Origin: Fimenecus sp045613685
GTDB lineage: Bacteria > Bacillota > Clostridia > Oscillospirales > Acutalibacteraceae
Assembly: GCA_045613685.1 (NCBI GenBank)
Contig: JAZLBL010000027.1
Span: 1-14,768 of the forward strand
Direction of reading: 5' to 3'
Length of the DNA stretch: 14,768 nt
The notes under the pieces are model-generated. The model worked only from the letters and a program-made list of their open reading frames with translations, did not search any database and was not told where the DNA came from. Below, piece by piece: positions 1 to 6,636 of the stretch. Position 1 is the stretch's first letter; each line of letters starts with the position of its first letter. A program made the position numbers and the translations under genes.

Positions 1-189
1 GGTTGTCATAGTGAGGAAATCGCATTTATCGGTGACAGAATGGATACTGACATTATTGCAGGTATCGAGTCAAACGTTGATACAGTTCTTGTTTTAAGCG
101 GTGTTACATCAATGGAAACCATTGACCAGTTCCCATATAAACCAAAGTATATTTTCGAGAATGTGGGAGAAATACTTACAAGAGAATAA
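1..189 (+). CDS. HAD-superfamily phosphatase, NagD type (3' end only)
   Basis: The 5' end lies outside the window; 62 codons and a TAA stop are visible. The fragment has HAD motif IV near its start as GDRMDTDI (fragment residues 11-18), whose acidic residues hold the catalytic Mg2+. It then reads GIESNVDTVLVLSGV, the C-terminal hallmark of the HAD-IIA (NagD/AraL/p-nitrophenyl phosphatase-like) group. These are cytosolic phosphatases of small phosphorylated metabolites and no substrate can be assigned here. The gene converges on the minus-strand ACT/paaK module and is followed at once by an intrinsic terminator. Family is confident from the motif plus the LVLSGV context; a full protein would be about 260 residues, so roughly three quarters is missing. 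Confidence 0.85.
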   Translation, partial: GCHSEEIAFIGDRMDTDIIAGIESNVDTVLVLSGVTSMETIDQFPYKPKYIFENVGEILTRE

Positions 190-194
190 AAAAT

Positions 195-222
195 AAGAGA
201 GTCGGTTGACTCTCTTTTTTTA
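195..222 (+). terminator. Rho-independent terminator of the HAD phosphatase gene
   Basis: GAGAGTC (197-203) pairs with GACTCTC (208-214) around a GGTT loop. A-T pairs extend the stem and a run of seven or more T follows. It begins 6 nt after the stop codon and serves the plus-strand gene. Confidence 0.85.
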
Positions 223-250
223 TTTAAAATCGGAATGAAAATTGTTAATT

Positions 251-282
251 AAACAAGAAAACGGCGGGAGCAAGCCCCCGCC
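251..282 (-). terminator. Rho-independent terminator of the paaK-ACT transcript, inside a GC-rich repeat-like element
   Basis: Read on the minus strand, GGCGGG (282-277) pairs with CCCGCC (268-263) across the loop GGCTTGCT and is followed by GTTTTCTTGTTT. It sits just past the stop of the ACT protein gene and is much more GC-rich than its surroundings. Its edge, CCCTACATTTT on the plus strand (281-291), recurs downstream of the topoisomerase A gene, which suggests a dispersed palindromic element used as a terminator. Confidence 0.75.
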
Positions 283-295
283 CTACATTTTTATA

Positions 296-727
296 TTATA
301 ACTTATCCACGTCGGCGTCGGTAATCATATGGAAGCCTGCGTTTTCGAGGGCTTTTTCTGCTGCATCGTTATCAGCCACACGAAGAACAACGTAAGCGTG
401 CTTTTCTGTACGAGCCATAAATGCATAGAGATATTCCATATTGATACCTGCTTCATCAAGCACCTCAAGTGCCTTTGAGAGCTTACCAGGTTGGTCGCCG
501 ATTTTAACACCAACAACATCAGTCATTTTAATAAGGTAGCCTGCATCCTGAAGTGCTTTTGTAGCAACATCGTTGTTGTCAACAATAAGACGGAGAATAC
601 CGAAATCCTGAGTATCTGCAATTGAGAGTGCTCTCATATTAACATTATTTTTTGCAAGAACGTCTGTAATATTAACAAGTGTTCCCTGCTTGTTTTCAAC
701 GAAAATAGTTAACTGTTTTAATGACAT
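296..727 (-). CDS. Tandem ACT-domain protein, probable amino-acid sensor
   Basis: A 143-residue cytosolic protein made of two ACT domains with no catalytic domain. Domain 1 covers about residues 4-67 (KQLTIFVENKQGTL, then NVNMRALSIAD). Domain 2 covers about 70-140 (VVGVKIGDQPGKL, then GINMEYLYAFM). The G-x-L and N(V/I)(N) motifs between the first strand and helix are where ACT dimers bind amino acids. Stand-alone tandem ACT proteins commonly sit beside paaK and iorAB genes in anaerobes. The start ATG is 19 nt from the paaK stop, and TAGGAGGAAA lies upstream as ribosome binding site, so it is translated from the paaK message. That places it under the Phe T-box, making phenylalanine or another aromatic amino acid a sensible ligand (inference). 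No partner or DNA-binding domain is visible. Confidence 0.88.
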   Translation of the reverse strand: MSLKQLTIFVENKQGTLVNITDVLAKNNVNMRALSIADTQDFGILRLIVDNNDVATKALQDAGYLIKMTDVVGVKIGDQPGKLSKALEVLDEAGINMEYLYAFMARTEKHAYVVLRVADNDAAEKALENAGFHMITDADVDKL

Positions 728-746
728 AGTATTTTCCTCCTATTTA

Positions 747-2057
747 TTAATCATAAAGCTTACGCTTATCAACAACACGAACCGCTTTACCTTCACTACG
801 AGCAATGCTCTTTGGTGGAACAAGACGAACTGTAGGATTGATACCGAGCATAATCTTCATAGCATTTGCAAGTGATTTTTCCTGTGCTGTGATACCACTA
901 ACAGTATCAGAGAATTTATCAGGATTCATTTCAACAAGAACATCGAATGTATCGTTATTCTTAACTCTGTCGATAACAATCTGATAGTTAGGCTGATAAC
1001 CTTCGTTAAGAAGAACAGTTTCAATCTGGCTTGGGAATACGTTAACGCCACGGATAATAAGCATATCGTCACTTCTACCCATGGGTTTTGCCATTTTAAT
1101 AAATGTTCTGCCACAAGAACACTTTTCACGAGTAAGAACACAAATATCTCTTGTACGGTAACGAAGAAGTGGGAATGCTTCTTTATCAAGAGCTGTGAAT
1201 ACTAATTCGCCCTTGCTACCCTCTGGTAAAACTTCACCTGTTTCAGGGTCAATGATTTCTGCTAAGAAATGGTCTTCGTTAATATGCATACCTGTCTGTT
1301 CTTCACATTCGAAAGATACACCGGGACCAGATGTTTCTGTAAGTCCATAAATATCATAAGCCTTGATTCCAAGTGTTTCTTCAATCTGATGACGCATTTC
1401 ATTAGTCCATGCTTCTGCACCGAAAATACCTGCTTTAAGTGGAATCTGGTCAGGTGTGTAGCCCTGTTCTTTCAATGACTCACCCATATATGCTGCATAA
1501 GATGGTGTGCAACAGAGAATTGTAGAATTCAAATCCATCATGAACTGAATCTGACGGTCTGTATTACCTGATGACATTGGAAGTGTAAGACAACCTACCT
1601 TATGTCCGCCACCGTGAAGACCTGCACCACCTGTGAAGAGTCCGTAACCATAAGCTACTTGTAAAACATCTTCATTAGAGCCACCTGCTGCAACGATTGC
1701 ACGAGCGCAACAGTCTTCCCACAAGTCAACATCGTGCTGTGTATAGAACGCAACAACGCGTCTTCCTGTTGTGCCTGATGTTGAGTGAATACGAACACAT
1801 TCATTAAGTGGTTTTGCAAGCAAGCCATAAGGATAAGCATCTCTTAAATCAGCTTTTGTAAGGAATGGGAGTTTGTGTAAATCTTCAATGCCTTTAATGT
1901 CGTCAGGTGTAACACCTTTTTCATCCATTAAATTCTTGTAGTAAGGCACATTTTCATAAACATGCTTTACTTGTTTCACCAACTTCTCTGATTGAAGCTT
2001 TTTGATGTCTTCAACAGGCATGGTTTCGATTTCTTTCTGATAGTAACGTTTTTCCAT
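747..2057 (-). CDS. paaK: Phenylacetate-CoA ligase family enzyme (AMP-forming)
   Basis: A 436-residue member of the ANL adenylate-forming superfamily, PaaK branch, matching the family's usual 430-440 residues. It activates an arylacetic acid with ATP and CoA to the aryl-CoA, AMP and PPi in the cytosol. Visible features are the P-loop STSGTTGR (about residues 92-99), the PaaK-typical GYGLFTGGAGLHGG, the adenine-region motif YGLTET, and C-terminal GRSDDMLIIRGVNVFPSQIE. The start is set by AGAAAGGACG about 10 nt before ATG at 2057. A GTG-initiated extension to 2180 would run through the T-box and terminator and is rejected. It follows iorB on the same strand but has its own promoter and a Phe T-box leader, and it precedes the ACT gene. 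Phenylacetate is the favoured substrate because of the T-box; indoleacetate or 4-hydroxyphenylacetate remain possible. Confidence 0.92.
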   Translation of the reverse strand: MEKRYYQKEIETMPVEDIKKLQSEKLVKQVKHVYENVPYYKNLMDEKGVTPDDIKGIEDLHKLPFLTKADLRDAYPYGLLAKPLNECVRIHSTSGTTGRRVVAFYTQHDVDLWEDCCARAIVAAGGSNEDVLQVAYGYGLFTGGAGLHGGGHKVGCLTLPMSSGNTDRQIQFMMDLNSTILCCTPSYAAYMGESLKEQGYTPDQIPLKAGIFGAEAWTNEMRHQIEETLGIKAYDIYGLTETSGPGVSFECEEQTGMHINEDHFLAEIIDPETGEVLPEGSKGELVFTALDKEAFPLLRYRTRDICVLTREKCSCGRTFIKMAKPMGRSDDMLIIRGVNVFPSQIETVLLNEGYQPNYQIVIDRVKNNDTFDVLVEMNPDKFSDTVSGITAQEKSLANAMKIMLGINPTVRLVPPKSIARSEGKAVRVVDKRKLYD

Positions 2058-2120
2058 TTTGTTTTCGTCCTTTCTGCAATTTGCTATGGAATAGGTAGTT
2101 TTTGGATTGCAGAAGCAAAC

Positions 2121-2158
2121 AAAAAGTCCTCTGCATTCCAATTCGGAATACAGAGGAC
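2121..2158 (-). terminator. T-box regulated terminator upstream of paaK
   Basis: GTCCTCTG (2158-2151) pairs with CAGAGGAC (2133-2126), and TATTCC pairs with GGAATG on top. The loop is GAATT and TTTTT follows (2125-2121). The 5' arm overlaps the CCTCT needed for the antiterminator, so the two structures exclude each other. Confidence 0.93.
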
Positions 2159-2393
2159 GAGAAAATTCCCGTGGTACCACCTCTATTTATCATTACCTCA
2201 CGATAATGACCTCCGAGTGCAAACACACCCTAGTCGATATAACGGTCGAACCCGTTTGACCTACACAGTAAAAACCTTCAGCCAACGACTAACGGAATGA
2301 ATTCACCGACTTTACACTACTGCATCGCACCAACCGCAGCTCTCTGGGAATGATATTTCCGGATACTATTTTCCGCTCAAACGTCTTTATTAC
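2121..2393 (-). promoter_or_regulatory. T-box riboswitch leader, specifier UUC (phenylalanine), controlling paaK-ACT
   Basis: In transcript order there is an AGAGAG bulge motif (2345-2340). The distal arm follows, with CTGC and GCAG flanking GGTTGGTGCGAT (2339-2320). The specifier loop has an AGTA on its 5' side and TGAATTCA on its 3' side. GCGGAA and TTCCGT form the helix below it. By the usual GAA-specifier-A register the codon is TTC (2301-2299), Phe. Near the 3' end is GAGGTGGTACCACGGG (2183-2168), the conserved T-box; AGAGG there can pair with CCTCT in the terminator to form the antiterminator. The UGGU in the bulge would pair with a tRNA 3' end of A-CCA, which fits tRNA-Phe. Family knowledge: uncharged tRNA stabilises the antiterminator, so paaK and the ACT gene should be expressed under phenylalanine starvation. 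Existence of the T-box is near certain; the specifier reading is strong but made by eye. Confidence 0.93.
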
Positions 2394-2399
2394 ATTAAC

Positions 2400-2428
2400 A
2401 TAGTAACACTCTAAAAATACAAAGTCAA
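2400..2428 (-). promoter_or_regulatory. Sigma-A promoter of the T-box leader / paaK
   Basis: On the minus strand TTGACT (2428-2423), a 17-nt spacer, then TACTAT (2405-2400). The start would fall near 2393, just before the first T-box landmarks. It sits between the iorB stop and the leader. No terminator is visible after iorB, so read-through from iorAB would also meet the T-box. Confidence 0.8.
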
Positions 2429-2448
2429 GTATTTTTAAAAATTTTTTA

Positions 2449-3021
2449 TTATGAATTATATCCTAATTCAAAAGCTTTTTTGTTCATTTCTACAAACTTA
2501 GGCGCAACCGTATTTTCGATAGCGGTAATCCAACTTTCATAAGGAATATCGAAATACTTTGCTGCTTTACCCATAAGAACAATGTTAACAGCCTTTGATG
2601 AACCAGCTTGTTCAGCAAGTGACAAAGCATCAAGAGCATCAACGCTAACGCCTTTTTCTGTTAATTCGTCGAGCACATTTTCAGGATACTCGGCAGCACC
2701 GATAATAACAGGCATTGGGTCAATCTGTTGAGTATTTACAACGATTTTACCGTCTTTTTTAAGGTAATTAGCATAGCGACCTGCTTCGAGTTTTTCAAAT
2801 GAGATGATAATATCTGCTTCACCATCTGTGATAATTGGTGAGTATACTTTTTCACCAAAACGAACATAAGTTACAACAGAGCCACCACGCTGACTCATAC
2901 CGTGAACTTCACTAACTTTTACGTCGTAGCCTTCGTCAACGAGAAGACGACCTAATAATTTTGATGCGAGAAGACTACCCTGTCCACCAACACCAACTAT
3001 CATAACACTAACAGTTTTCAT
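2449..3021 (-). CDS. iorB: Indolepyruvate:ferredoxin oxidoreductase, beta subunit
   Basis: A 190-residue protein of the pyruvate/ketoisovalerate oxidoreductase gamma-type catalytic domain, the usual length for IorB. The N-terminus reads MIVGVGGQGSLLASKLLG (glycine-rich loop, about residues 8-25), followed by VSEVHGMSQRGGSVVTYVRFG, a signature of this family. With IorA it interconverts aryl-2-oxoacids (indolepyruvate, phenylpyruvate) and aryl-acetyl-CoA plus CO2, using ferredoxin. Its ATG is 15 nt from the iorA stop, preceded by GGGAGGGG, so it is co-transcribed and translationally linked. The gene ends 21 nt before the paaK/T-box -35 element. Subunit identity is strong from sequence and pairing. 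The physiological direction is not readable from the protein alone, but the neighbouring T-box points to aryl-CoA carboxylation. Confidence 0.95.
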   Translation of the reverse strand: MKTVSVMIVGVGGQGSLLASKLLGRLLVDEGYDVKVSEVHGMSQRGGSVVTYVRFGEKVYSPIITDGEADIIISFEKLEAGRYANYLKKDGKIVVNTQQIDPMPVIIGAAEYPENVLDELTEKGVSVDALDALSLAEQAGSSKAVNIVLMGKAAKYFDIPYESWITAIENTVAPKFVEMNKKAFELGYNS

Positions 3022-3036
3022 TTTTAGTCCCCTCCC

Positions 3037-4761
3037 TTAAACGATTGCATCAAATGCACAAAGTTGCTTACAAACGCCACAACCTACGCACAATGTTGCA
3101 TCAACTTTTGCTTTTCCGTCTTTCATACTGATTGCAGGACAACCAAGTGTCATACATCTCTTACATGACTTACACTTATCGTTATCAACCGTAAGTGCAG
3201 GTTGAGTTTTAACTGATTTAAGAAGAACACAAGGTCTGCGTGAAATAATAACAGATGGTTCTTCCACAGCTAATTCTTCCTTAACAACTTCATTACAAGC
3301 CTTAAGGTCATAAGGGTCAACAACTCTTACACGGTTAATTCCAAGCGCCTTACAAAGTGTTTCAAGGTCAACCTTTGCAGCAGGGTCGCCCTTGATATTA
3401 TAACCTGTTGTTGGATTCTGCTGATGACCTGTCATACCTGTAATTGAGTTATCAACGATAATTACAGTTGAATTTGTAGCATTATAAGCCACATTCACAA
3501 GTCCTGTCATACCTGAATGCATAAATGTTGAGTCACCGATAACAGCAACACTCTTTTTCTCTGCTTCACTACCCCTTGCAAGGTTAAAGCCGTGAAGGCC
3601 TGAAATTGATGCACCCATACAAAGAGTTGAATCAAGTGCGTTAAGTGGTGGTGCTGCACCAAGAGTATAACAACCGATGTCACCAAGTGCTGTAATCTTA
3701 TTCTTTGCAAGTGTATAGTATAAACCTCTATGTGGGCAACCTGCACACATCATTGGTGGTCTGTTTGGAATAACTGAATCTGCGCAAACACTTTCAGGTA
3801 ATTCCTTGCCAAATGCTTTTGCAATAGTTGCCTGAGAAAATTCACCTAAAATTGAGAATTTTTCTTTACCGATTACATCTATTCCAAGTGATTTAACATG
3901 GTTTTCAATGAATGGGTCAAGTTCTTCGATAACATAAAGAGTTTTAACCTTTGATGCGAATTCTTTAATGAGTTTTACAGGAAGTGGGTATGGCATACCG
4001 ATTTTAAGAATGCTAGCACTATCCCCCATCACTTCTTTAACATAGTGATATGAACAACCTGATGTGATGATACCGATTTCGTCTGAGTTCATTTCAACTT
4101 TGTTATATTCACAGTTTTCTGCAAATTCCTGAAGGTTAAGTGTTCTTTCTTCAACAAGTGGATGACGCTTAATTGCATTTGCAGGAGTCATTATGTATTT
4201 AGCAGGATTCTTTTCGTAATCCTTTAATACCGCTGGAACTTTGTCACTTGTTTCAACGATTGACTGGCTGTGTGCAATTCTTGTGCACATACGAAGAAGA
4301 ACAGGTGTATCAAACTTTTCTGAAAGTTCGAAAGCATTTTTTGCAAATGTGTATGCTTCCATTGAATCAGCAGGTTCAAGCATTGGCACTTTTGCAGCCA
4401 TTGCGTAATGACGAGAATCCTGTTCATTCTGTGATGAGTGCATTGCAGGGTCATCTGCAACACAAATTACAAGACCGCCGTTAACACCTGTGTATGAAAG
4501 TGTGAAAAGTGGGTCTGCAGCAACGTTAAGACCAACGTGCTTCATAGCACAAGCTGAACGTGCACCTGCAAGTGATGAGCCGAATGCTACTTCACAAGCA
4601 ACCTTTTCATTTGGTGCCCATTCACTGTGGATATCGTCGAATTTGCTTAAAAATTCAGTAATTTCAGTTGATGGTGTGCCAGGATAACTTGAAACAACCC
4701 CTAAACCACCATCGTGCAAGCCTTCTGCAACGGCTTGGTTACCAATCAATAATTTCTTCAT
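3037..4761 (-). CDS. iorA: Indolepyruvate:ferredoxin oxidoreductase, alpha subunit
   Basis: A 574-residue thiamine-diphosphate, iron-sulfur enzyme subunit. The N-terminal pyrimidine-binding domain starts GNQAVAEGLHDGG and continues to GARSACAMKHVGLNVA and NEQDSRHYA. The central TPP domain has MMCAGCPHRG, GDIGCYTLG, and GDSTFMHSG with the later NSITGMTGHQ for the Mg/diphosphate site. The C-terminal ferredoxin domain has two cysteine sets: C530, C533, C536, C541 (CX2CX2CX4C) and C558, C561, C564, C568 (CX2CX2CX3C), each for a [4Fe-4S] cluster. The start chosen is ATG at 4761, about 9 nt after AGGAAAG. A TTG two codons upstream would be only 3 nt from that site. It lies 30 nt after the acyl-CoA ligase stop and 15 nt before iorB. 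The reaction with IorB is aryl-2-oxoacid + CoA + oxidised ferredoxin to aryl-acetyl-CoA + CO2, reversible. Confidence 0.95.
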   Translation of the reverse strand: MKKLLIGNQAVAEGLHDGGLGVVSSYPGTPSTEITEFLSKFDDIHSEWAPNEKVACEVAFGSSLAGARSACAMKHVGLNVAADPLFTLSYTGVNGGLVICVADDPAMHSSQNEQDSRHYAMAAKVPMLEPADSMEAYTFAKNAFELSEKFDTPVLLRMCTRIAHSQSIVETSDKVPAVLKDYEKNPAKYIMTPANAIKRHPLVEERTLNLQEFAENCEYNKVEMNSDEIGIITSGCSYHYVKEVMGDSASILKIGMPYPLPVKLIKEFASKVKTLYVIEELDPFIENHVKSLGIDVIGKEKFSILGEFSQATIAKAFGKELPESVCADSVIPNRPPMMCAGCPHRGLYYTLAKNKITALGDIGCYTLGAAPPLNALDSTLCMGASISGLHGFNLARGSEAEKKSVAVIGDSTFMHSGMTGLVNVAYNATNSTVIIVDNSITGMTGHQQNPTTGYNIKGDPAAKVDLETLCKALGINRVRVVDPYDLKACNEVVKEELAVEEPSVIISRRPCVLLKSVKTQPALTVDNDKCKSCKRCMTLGCPAISMKDGKAKVDATLCVGCGVCKQLCAFDAIV

Positions 4762-4791
4762 ATTCAATCTCTTTCCTATATATATTTATAA

Positions 4792-6426
4792 TTATGATTT
4801 ATTCTGTGAATCAACAAGACCTTCGCCACCGTATATTTTACGAAGTTTTGGTTTTTCGATTTTACCTGTTGGGTTACGAGGTACGTCGGCAAAAATAATC
4901 TTTCTTGGTCTCTTATATCGTGGCAAACTCATACAGAACTCATTAATTTCTTCTTCTGTGCAAGTCATACCCTTTTTAACTTCAATAATTGCAGTTGCGA
5001 TTTCACCAAGTCGTGGGTCAGGAAGACCGATAACTGCAACGTCTTTGATTTTTTCGTGGGAAGCCATAAAGTTTTCAATCTGTACAGGATAAAGGTTTTC
5101 ACCACCTGTGATGATAACATCTTTTTTACGGTCAACAAGATAGATAAAGCCATCTTCATCAAGCATAGCCATATCACCTGTTAAAAGCCAACCATCTTTA
5201 AGAGTTGCAGCAGTTGCTTCTTCGTCACGATAATAGCAAGTCATAACACCGGGGCCTTTAAGGCAAAGTTCACCAACATCACCTTGCGCTACTTCGTTTC
5301 CGTCAGGGTCAATGATTTTTGTCTGCCAACCATAACCCGGTACACCGATAGCACCCACTTTGTGCACGTTTTCAACACCCAAATGCACAGCACCAGGTCC
5401 GATTGATTCTGAAAGACCATAGTTTGTGTCATACTGTTGATTTGGGAAGTATTCAAGCCAACGCTTGATAAGACTCTGTGGTACAGGTTGTGCACCGATA
5501 TGCATAAGTCTCCAATTTGAGAAATCAAACTCGTTAAGGTCAATCTCACCACTGTCAATAGCATTGAGAATATCCTGTGCCCATGGAACAAGAAGCCATA
5601 CGATTGTGCATTTTTCATCACTTGCAACTTTAAGGATATTTCTTGACTGTGTACCTTTGAGAATAATTGCTTTTGAGCCACTTAAAAGGCTACCGAACCA
5701 GTGCATTTTTGCACCTGTGTGATAAAGTGGTGGAATGCAAAGGAAGCAGTCATCCTTTTGCTGATTATGGTGAGCCTGTTCACAACGGCAAGAATGAATT
5801 AAACTTTCGTGATTATGTAAAATAGCTTTTGGGAAGCCTGTTGTACCTGATGAGAAATAAATTGCAGCGTCATGAGATTCTTCAAGCCAACATCCATGAT
5901 AGCTACTTGAACATTCAGAAACGAGCTCATTGTAATCGTCAGCAAAAGCAGGACAGCTGCCGCCAAAATAAATAAGTTTACATTTTTTGCTGATTTTATC
6001 TGCTACTGTTTCAACACGGCCTACAAATTCGTTACCGAAAACAAGAACATCAGCTTCAGCCAAGTCAAGACAGTAATCAATTTCGTCAGAAGAATAACGG
6101 AAATTAAGTGGCACTACCAATGCGCCTGTTTTTAATATACCAAAATATATAGGTAACCAGTCAATGCAGTTCATTAAAAGAATTGCGACTTTATTACCCT
6201 TGCCTATTCCATTCTGAGTAAGCATATTTGCAAATCTGTTTGCCTTTTCTTCAAAAACACCCCAAGTGATTTCACGTCTGTATGGACGTCTTGCACTGGA
6301 TTCAACAAGTTCAAATTCACTCCATGTAATTCGTCTTGTTTCTGGTTGTTCAGGATTAATTTCAACCAATGCAACGTCGTTTGGAAATTCACGAGCGTTC
6401 TTTTCAAGTAAGTGTACGATTGTCAT
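4792..6426 (-). CDS. AMP-forming acyl-CoA ligase (FadD-like, ANL superfamily)
   Basis: A 544-residue adenylate-forming ligase. The P-loop is SSGTTGFPK (192-200). Later motifs are YGLSES, the TGD motif, DRKKDVIITGGENLYP and the C-terminal NPTGKIEK with the adenylation lysine at about 522. It activates a carboxylic acid to its CoA ester via the acyl-adenylate. It resembles medium/long-chain and aryl acid ligases, and the substrate is unknown. An odd feature is that RRITWSEFE (31-39) is echoed by RREITWGVFEE (50-60), a short near-duplicate insertion before the KANRFAN helix. The start ATG has GGAG about 9 nt upstream. It is first gene of the module, 30 nt before iorA, and is driven by the 6579-6607 promoter. 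With PaaK it gives the cluster two acid-activating enzymes, so it may feed an arylacetate or related acid to IorAB (inference). Confidence 0.9.
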   Translation of the reverse strand: MTIVHLLEKNAREFPNDVALVEINPEQPETRRITWSEFELVESSARRPYRREITWGVFEEKANRFANMLTQNGIGKGNKVAILLMNCIDWLPIYFGILKTGALVVPLNFRYSSDEIDYCLDLAEADVLVFGNEFVGRVETVADKISKKCKLIYFGGSCPAFADDYNELVSECSSSYHGCWLEESHDAAIYFSSGTTGFPKAILHNHESLIHSCRCEQAHHNQQKDDCFLCIPPLYHTGAKMHWFGSLLSGSKAIILKGTQSRNILKVASDEKCTIVWLLVPWAQDILNAIDSGEIDLNEFDFSNWRLMHIGAQPVPQSLIKRWLEYFPNQQYDTNYGLSESIGPGAVHLGVENVHKVGAIGVPGYGWQTKIIDPDGNEVAQGDVGELCLKGPGVMTCYYRDEEATAATLKDGWLLTGDMAMLDEDGFIYLVDRKKDVIITGGENLYPVQIENFMASHEKIKDVAVIGLPDPRLGEIATAIIEVKKGMTCTEEEINEFCMSLPRYKRPRKIIFADVPRNPTGKIEKPKLRKIYGGEGLVDSQNKS

Positions 6427-6533
6427 TTTTCATTCTCCAAAAAATTACATAATATTTTGATATTTTACTTTATTTGCCATTAAAAATCAATAGAATCAAC
6501 TAAAAGAAAATTATCTTTTTTGCTCTTGCACTC

Positions 6534-6562
6534 TTGACAAATCCACTTTAAAGTGCTAAACT
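6534..6562 (+). promoter_or_regulatory. Sigma-A promoter of the SSS symporter gene
   Basis: TTGACA (6534-6539), 17-nt spacer, TAAACT (6557-6562). The start is expected near 6569, giving a leader of about 68 nt. The spacer and the -10 flank carry the CTTTAAAG palindromes listed separately. Confidence 0.75.
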
Positions 6563-6576
6563 TTAAAGCGTTAAAG
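6544..6576. promoter_or_regulatory. Palindromic repeat cluster, candidate operator shared by two facing promoters
   Basis: CACTTTAAAGTG (6544-6555) is a perfect 12-bp palindrome in the symporter promoter spacer. CTTTAAAG recurs exactly 15 bp on (6561-6568), followed by CGTTAAAG (6569-6576). The spacing suggests tandem dimer binding. The cluster covers the -10 and start of the plus promoter and the start region of the minus promoter, so one bound protein could block both. No regulator gene is in the window and the site matches no operator I can name. Confidence 0.5.
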
Positions 6577-6578
6577 CA

Positions 6579-6607
6579 AATATACCACATCTCGACGTTA
6601 TTGTCAA
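6579..6607 (-). promoter_or_regulatory. Sigma-A promoter of the acyl-CoA ligase-iorA-iorB operon
   Basis: Minus strand TTGACA (6607-6602), 17-nt spacer, TATATT (6584-6579), a near-consensus promoter. The start is expected near 6572, about 145 nt before the ligase ATG. It faces the symporter promoter, with predicted start sites only a few bases apart. Confidence 0.82.
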
Positions 6608-6636
6608 GCAATTTTTTATGTAAAGGAGTGATAAAT

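Noticed and set aside
2058..2180. GTG-initiated N-terminal extension of the phenylacetate-CoA ligase
   Set aside because: It would translate through the T-box sequence and the terminator, has no ribosome binding site, and is absent from the family's normal length. ATG at 2057 has a good site.
2302..2304. Reading the T-box specifier as GAA (glutamate) from the GAATTC in the loop
   Set aside because: In the common GAA-specifier-A register the GAA is the conserved loop sequence and TTC the codon. Gene context (aromatic acid enzymes) also fits Phe.
4762..4767. TTG start two codons upstream for iorA
   Set aside because: Only 3 nt from the ribosome binding site; the ATG at 4761 has normal spacing.
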